Assembly (NCBI GenBank): GCA_900551185.1
Contig: URVF01000070.1
Span: 1 to 7,899, forward strand
DNA: 7,899 nt
From: an uncultured Collinsella sp.
GTDB taxonomy: Bacteria > Actinomycetota > Coriobacteriia > Coriobacteriales > Coriobacteriaceae
Reading direction: 5' to 3'
The notes under the pieces were generated by a model that ran no database searches, had not been told where the DNA came from, and worked only from the letters and a program-made list of their open reading frames with translations. Position numbers and translations under genes: made by a program. Each line of letters begins with the position of its first letter. The first letter of the stretch is position 1. Positions 4,700-7,899 of this stretch are shown here, piece by piece.

Positions 4700-7249
4700 T
4701 TACTCGTCTAGGAGATCTTCTGGCATGTCGTTGCCGTCGCCTAGATCGACAGGGGTTTCTTCGGAAGCAGAGCCGTTTTCTGTGGCTTCGCCTTCGGGCT
4801 TTTCCTTGGCTGCCGTCATGCGGGCGACAGCGCACACGCGGTCGCTGTCGTCGACGGTCATCATCTTGACGCCCTGGGTGGCGCGGCCGGTCTGGCTGAT
4901 CTCGTCGGTCTTGACGCGAATGACCGTCGCGCCCTCCGTCACGATGAACAGCTCGTGCTGCGGGCCCACCGTCTTCATGGCCGCAAGGTTACCCTTACGC
5001 TCGGTCATTTGGATGGTGTAGACACCCTGGCCGCCGCGATTCTGCTCCGGGTAGTCCGCAACCGGCGTGCGTTTGCCGTAGCCGTGCTCGGTAATGACGA
5101 ACAGATCGCCGTTGCCGTTAGTGACTTCCATCCCCAGAACGCTCACGCCGTCCTTCATGCTAATGCCGCGAACGCCGCTGGTATCGCGGCCGGTGGCGCG
5201 CACCTGCTCCTCGGAGAACATGATCGCCTTGCCCGCGGTGGTGGCCAGGATAATCTTGTCGCCCTCGCGCACGCGGCGCACGTTCAGCAGCGCGTCGTCG
5301 TCACGCAGGTTGATAGCGATCAGGCCGTCGCGACGGCTGCGGTCATATGCGCTCATCACGGTCTTCTTGACCATGCCGCTCTTGGTGGCAAACATCAGGT
5401 ACTCGTCGGCCGGGAACTCGCGGCAGCTGATGACGCTCGCGATCTTCTCGCCTTCCTCGAAGGGCAGCAGGTTGACGATCGCGGTACCGCGCGCCTGGCG
5501 CGTACCCACCGGCAGCTCGTGCACCTTCAGGCGATAGACCTTGCCCTTGCTCGAGAAGAACAGCACGTACTCGTGCGTGGACGCGATGAACATCTCGTCG
5601 ATAACGTCGTCCTCTTTGAGGTTGACGCCCGACACGCCCTTGCCACCGCGCTTCTGGGCACGGTAGGCAGCCACTGGGATACGCTTAACGTAGCCGGTGT
5701 GGGTGATGGTCACGACCATATCCTCGTCGGCGATGAGGTCCTCGACATCCAGGTCCTTCTCAACCTGGCTGATTTCGGTACGGCGCTTGTCGCCAAACTT
5801 CTTGGAGATCTCGCGCATCTCTTCCTTGATGACGCCCAGAATCTTCTCCTCGTGCGCCAGCAGGTCCTCGTAGTAGGCGATGGCGCGGCGCAGGCCGTCC
5901 AACTCTTCTTGGATCTTGTCGCGCTCCAGGCCGGTCAGGCGGCGCAGCTTCATCTCGAGGATGGCCGTGGTCTGCTCGGGCGTAAAGCCAAAGCGCTCGA
6001 TCAGGCGGCTGCTGGCCTCGGAGTCGGTCTGCGAGGAGCGGATGATGCTGATGACCTCGTCGATATGGTCAAGGGCCATCAGGTAGCCCTCGAGGATATG
6101 CGCTCGGGCCTGGGCCTTCTTAAGGTCGAAGCGGGTGCGGCGAGTGACTACGTCGACCTGGTGGTCTATGTAGTGCTGCAGCATCTCGCGCAGGCTCAGG
6201 CATTTGGGAACGCCGTTGACGAGTGCCAGGTTGTTGGCGCCAAAGGTCGTCTGCAGCGAGGTGTACTTATACAGGTTGTTGAGCACGACCTGCGGAATGA
6301 CGCCCTTCTTGAGCTCAATGACCAGACGGATGCCCTTCTGGTTGGACTCATCGCGCATATCAGAGATGCCCTCGATGCGCTTGTCGTTGACGAGCTGGGC
6401 GATCTTCTCCTGCAGGGCGCCTTTGTTGACCATGTAGGGAATCTCGGTAAAGACCAGACGGCTGCGACCGGTCTTGGTGGACTCCACGTGTGCCTTGGCA
6501 CGCACGGTAATGGAGCCGCGGCCGGTCTCGTAGCTCTGCTTAATGCCGGCACTGCCCATGATGATGGCGCCAGTGGGGAAGTCCGGACCGGGCATGATCT
6601 GCATGAGCTCGTCGACGGTGGCGTCGGGGTTGTCGATCAGGTAGCAGGTGGCCTCGATCGCCTCGGTGAGGTTATGTGGAGCGATATTGGTGGCCATGCC
6701 GACGGCGATGCCCTGACTGCCGTTGACCAAAAGGTTCGGGAAGCGGCAGGGCAGCACGCTGGGTTCCTTCTTGGTCTCGTCAAAGTTGGGGTCCCAGTCG
6801 ATGGTGTCCTTCTCGATATCGGTCAGCATCTCCACCGCCATGCGGCTCATGCGGGCCTCGGTGTAACGGTAAGCAGCCGGGGGGTCGCCGTCCACCGAAC
6901 CAAAGTTACCCTGGCCGTCCACCAGCGGGTAGCGCAGCGAGAAGTCCTGTGCCAGACGGACCATGGCGTCGTAAACGGATGCGTCGCCGTGGGGGTGGTA
7001 GGAGCCCAGCACCGCACCAACGGTGTCGGCGGATTTGCGGTATGCATGGCTGGGGTCGTTGCCGCGCTCATGCATGGTGTACAGGATGCGGCGGTGGACG
7101 GGCTTCAGGCCGTCGCGCACATCGGGCAGGGCGCGGGACACGATGACTGACATGGAGTAGTCCAGGAACGCGGTCTCGATCTCCTTCTTGACATCGCGGA
7201 TGATCTTTTTGGTTCCGCTGCCCGGTATCATCACATAATCTTCTTCCAT
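4700..7249 (-). CDS. gyrA: DNA gyrase subunit A
   Basis: Complete 849-residue GyrA. With GyrB it forms the A2B2 enzyme that introduces negative supercoils, cutting both strands through a transient tyrosine-DNA link. The winged-helix/breakage-reunion domain spans about 30-500, with catalytic Tyr129 in RYTEAR (127-132) after the GQGNFGSVDGDPPAAYR block. The quinolone-resistance region reads HPHGDASVYDAM, with Ala90 and Asp94 at the positions of E. coli Ser83 and Asp87. The C-terminal beta-pinwheel (about 508-808) holds the GyrA-box QKRGGKG at 532-538, which separates GyrA from ParC. Residues 812-849 are an acidic, low-complexity tail. The ATG has GGAGG (7255-7259) five bases upstream and follows the gyrB stop by 15 bases, so the two are co-transcribed. 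A strong terminator ends the operon. The long plus-strand frame opposite is a shadow. Confidence 0.98.
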   Translation of the reverse strand: MEEDYVMIPGSGTKKIIRDVKKEIETAFLDYSMSVIVSRALPDVRDGLKPVHRRILYTMHERGNDPSHAYRKSADTVGAVLGSYHPHGDASVYDAMVRLAQDFSLRYPLVDGQGNFGSVDGDPPAAYRYTEARMSRMAVEMLTDIEKDTIDWDPNFDETKKEPSVLPCRFPNLLVNGSQGIAVGMATNIAPHNLTEAIEATCYLIDNPDATVDELMQIMPGPDFPTGAIIMGSAGIKQSYETGRGSITVRAKAHVESTKTGRSRLVFTEIPYMVNKGALQEKIAQLVNDKRIEGISDMRDESNQKGIRLVIELKKGVIPQVVLNNLYKYTSLQTTFGANNLALVNGVPKCLSLREMLQHYIDHQVDVVTRRTRFDLKKAQARAHILEGYLMALDHIDEVISIIRSSQTDSEASSRLIERFGFTPEQTTAILEMKLRRLTGLERDKIQEELDGLRRAIAYYEDLLAHEEKILGVIKEEMREISKKFGDKRRTEISQVEKDLDVEDLIADEDMVVTITHTGYVKRIPVAAYRAQKRGGKGVSGVNLKEDDVIDEMFIASTHEYVLFFSSKGKVYRLKVHELPVGTRQARGTAIVNLLPFEEGEKIASVISCREFPADEYLMFATKSGMVKKTVMSAYDRSRRDGLIAINLRDDDALLNVRRVREGDKIILATTAGKAIMFSEEQVRATGRDTSGVRGISMKDGVSVLGMEVTNGNGDLFVITEHGYGKRTPVADYPEQNRGGQGVYTIQMTERKGNLAAMKTVGPQHELFIVTEGATVIRVKTDEISQTGRATQGVKMMTVDDSDRVCAVARMTAAKEKPEGEATENGSASEETPVDLGDGNDMPEDLLDE

Positions 7250-7254
7250 TTGTT

Positions 7255-7259
7255 CCTCC
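7255..7259 (-). promoter_or_regulatory. gyrA Shine-Dalgarno site
   Basis: GGAGG on the minus strand lies five bases before the gyrA ATG, inside the 15-base gyrB-gyrA gap. It confirms the chosen start and an independent initiation site for gyrA within the operon. Confidence 0.85.
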
Positions 7260-7264
7260 GTGTC

Positions 7265-7856
7265 TTACACGTCCAGCTTTGCGTACTGGGCGTTGGTCTC
7301 GATAAAGCGGCGGCGGGGCTCCACCTGATCGCCCATCAGGATGGTGAACGCCTCATCGGCCTTCTCGGCATCCTCGATGGTGATGCGGACGATGACGCGG
7401 TTCTCGGGGTTCATGGTGGTCTCCCAGAGCTGCTCCGGGTTCATCTCGCCAAGGCCCTTATAGCGGTTTATCTTCGCGCCGGGCATCTCCTGCGAGAGCA
7501 GGGCCATTTCGGCGTCGTTGTAAGCGTATTTGATGGTGCTGCCCTTCTGCACCTTGAACAGCGGGGGCTGTGCCACATAGACATGGCCCTGCTCGATGAG
7601 GGGGCGCATATAGCGGAAGAAGAAGGTGAGCATCAGGGTGCAGATGTGGGAGCCATCCACATCGGCATCGGCCATGATGAACACTTTATCGTAGCGCAGC
7701 TTGGAGATATCGAACTCGTCCCCAATGCCGCAGCCCAGCGCCAGAACCACCGGCATCAGCTTGTCGTTGCCGTAAATTTTATCGGCGCGGGCCTTTTCCA
7801 CGTTCAACATCTTGCCCCACAGCGGCAGGATGGCCTGAATGGCAGAATCACGGCCC
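7265..7856 (-). CDS. gyrB: DNA gyrase subunit B, C-terminal 196 residues (5'-truncated by contig end)
   Basis: This is the end of the ATPase subunit of gyrase. The fragment begins just after the usual EGDSAGGSAK TOPRIM block, at GRDSAIQAILPLWGKMLNVEKAR. It includes the metal-binding DADVDGSH motif and then LMLTFFFRYMRPLI. The GyrA-contacting tail follows: INRYKGLGEMNPEQLWETTM and, near the end, GDQVEPRRRFIETNA. There is no long insert of the E. coli type. The ATPase domain, transducer and start are beyond the contig. The 14 residues that a translation would place before GRDS (MPSLVGSEMCIRDR) come from sequencing adapter, not from the organism. One odd residue: the conserved HIRTL reads HICTL. 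The stop is TAA at 7267-7265. gyrA follows as the second gene of the operon. Confidence 0.95.
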
Positions 7857-7899
7857 CTGTCTCTTATACACATCTCCGAGCCCACGAGACTAGGCATGA
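7857..7899 (-). other. Nextera read-2 adapter with index (not genomic)
   Basis: Bases 7857-7875 are the Tn5 mosaic end (CTGTCTCTTATACACATCT). Bases 7876-7890 are the Nextera read-2 extension CCGAGCCCACGAGAC. Bases 7891-7898 (TAGGCATG) look like an i7 index, and 7899 is the first base of the flow-cell adapter. A reverse-strand reading gives the artefact SLVGSEMCIRDR seen in many databases. Confidence 0.97.

Noticed and set aside
4955..7150. 731-codon plus-strand open frame opposite gyrA
   Set aside because: Same antisense shadow effect over a conserved gyrA; no domain, and the conserved gyrase residues explain the base pattern.

Overview
The window is one assembled contig whose two outermost stretches are Illumina Nextera adapter, not genome. 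Bases 1-25 are the read-1 transposon adapter. Bases 7857-7899 are the read-2 adapter plus an 8-base index. The biological sequence is therefore about 26-7856. It is GC-rich, and all genes except the first lie on the minus strand. The layout (gyrB-gyrA-tRNA-Ile, a bifunctional-nuclease gene, TypA, Ala/Asp/Glu-rich proteins, strong Shine-Dalgarno sites and U-tract terminators) fits a high-GC Gram-positive gut bacterium. My best guess is a coriobacterium such as Collinsella. That is an inference from protein style and gene order, not a database match.

Left part (26-840): the C-terminal 228 residues of a plus-strand protein with a bactofilin-like beta-repeat segment followed by four or five membrane helices. 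It converges on typA. The 128-base gap between them holds a 13-bp hairpin (719-753) and a typA terminator that may work in both directions (779-810).

Middle (841-4167, all minus strand): transcription runs from a probable promoter near 4224-4253 through a bifunctional nuclease (DUF151) gene, a small two-helix membrane protein whose ATG directly follows the nuclease stop codon, and a small acidic cytosolic protein of unknown function. After a 117-base gap comes typA/bipA, a complete ribosome-associated GTPase.

Right part (4282-7856, minus strand): gyrB (only the last 196 codons) and gyrA are 15 bases apart and form the gyrase operon, ending at a strong intrinsic terminator. Beyond it is a 184-bp nested inverted repeat with 33-bp perfect inner arms and a 9-bp central hairpin. 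Then comes tRNA-Ile(GAU) with its own promoter and terminator. The inverted-repeat element fills the space between the gyrA terminator and the tRNA promoter almost exactly, and it is the least explained structure here.

Functionally this is mostly housekeeping DNA: topology control (gyrase), translation (tRNA-Ile, TypA), a nuclease operon and an envelope or cytoskeleton-type protein. I see no defence system, CRISPR array, transposase, phage gene or biosynthetic cluster. The points worth a second look are the inverted-repeat element, the 719-753 hairpin, the unknown genes beside the nuclease, substitutions in GyrA and GyrB, and the adapter-derived false protein ends.
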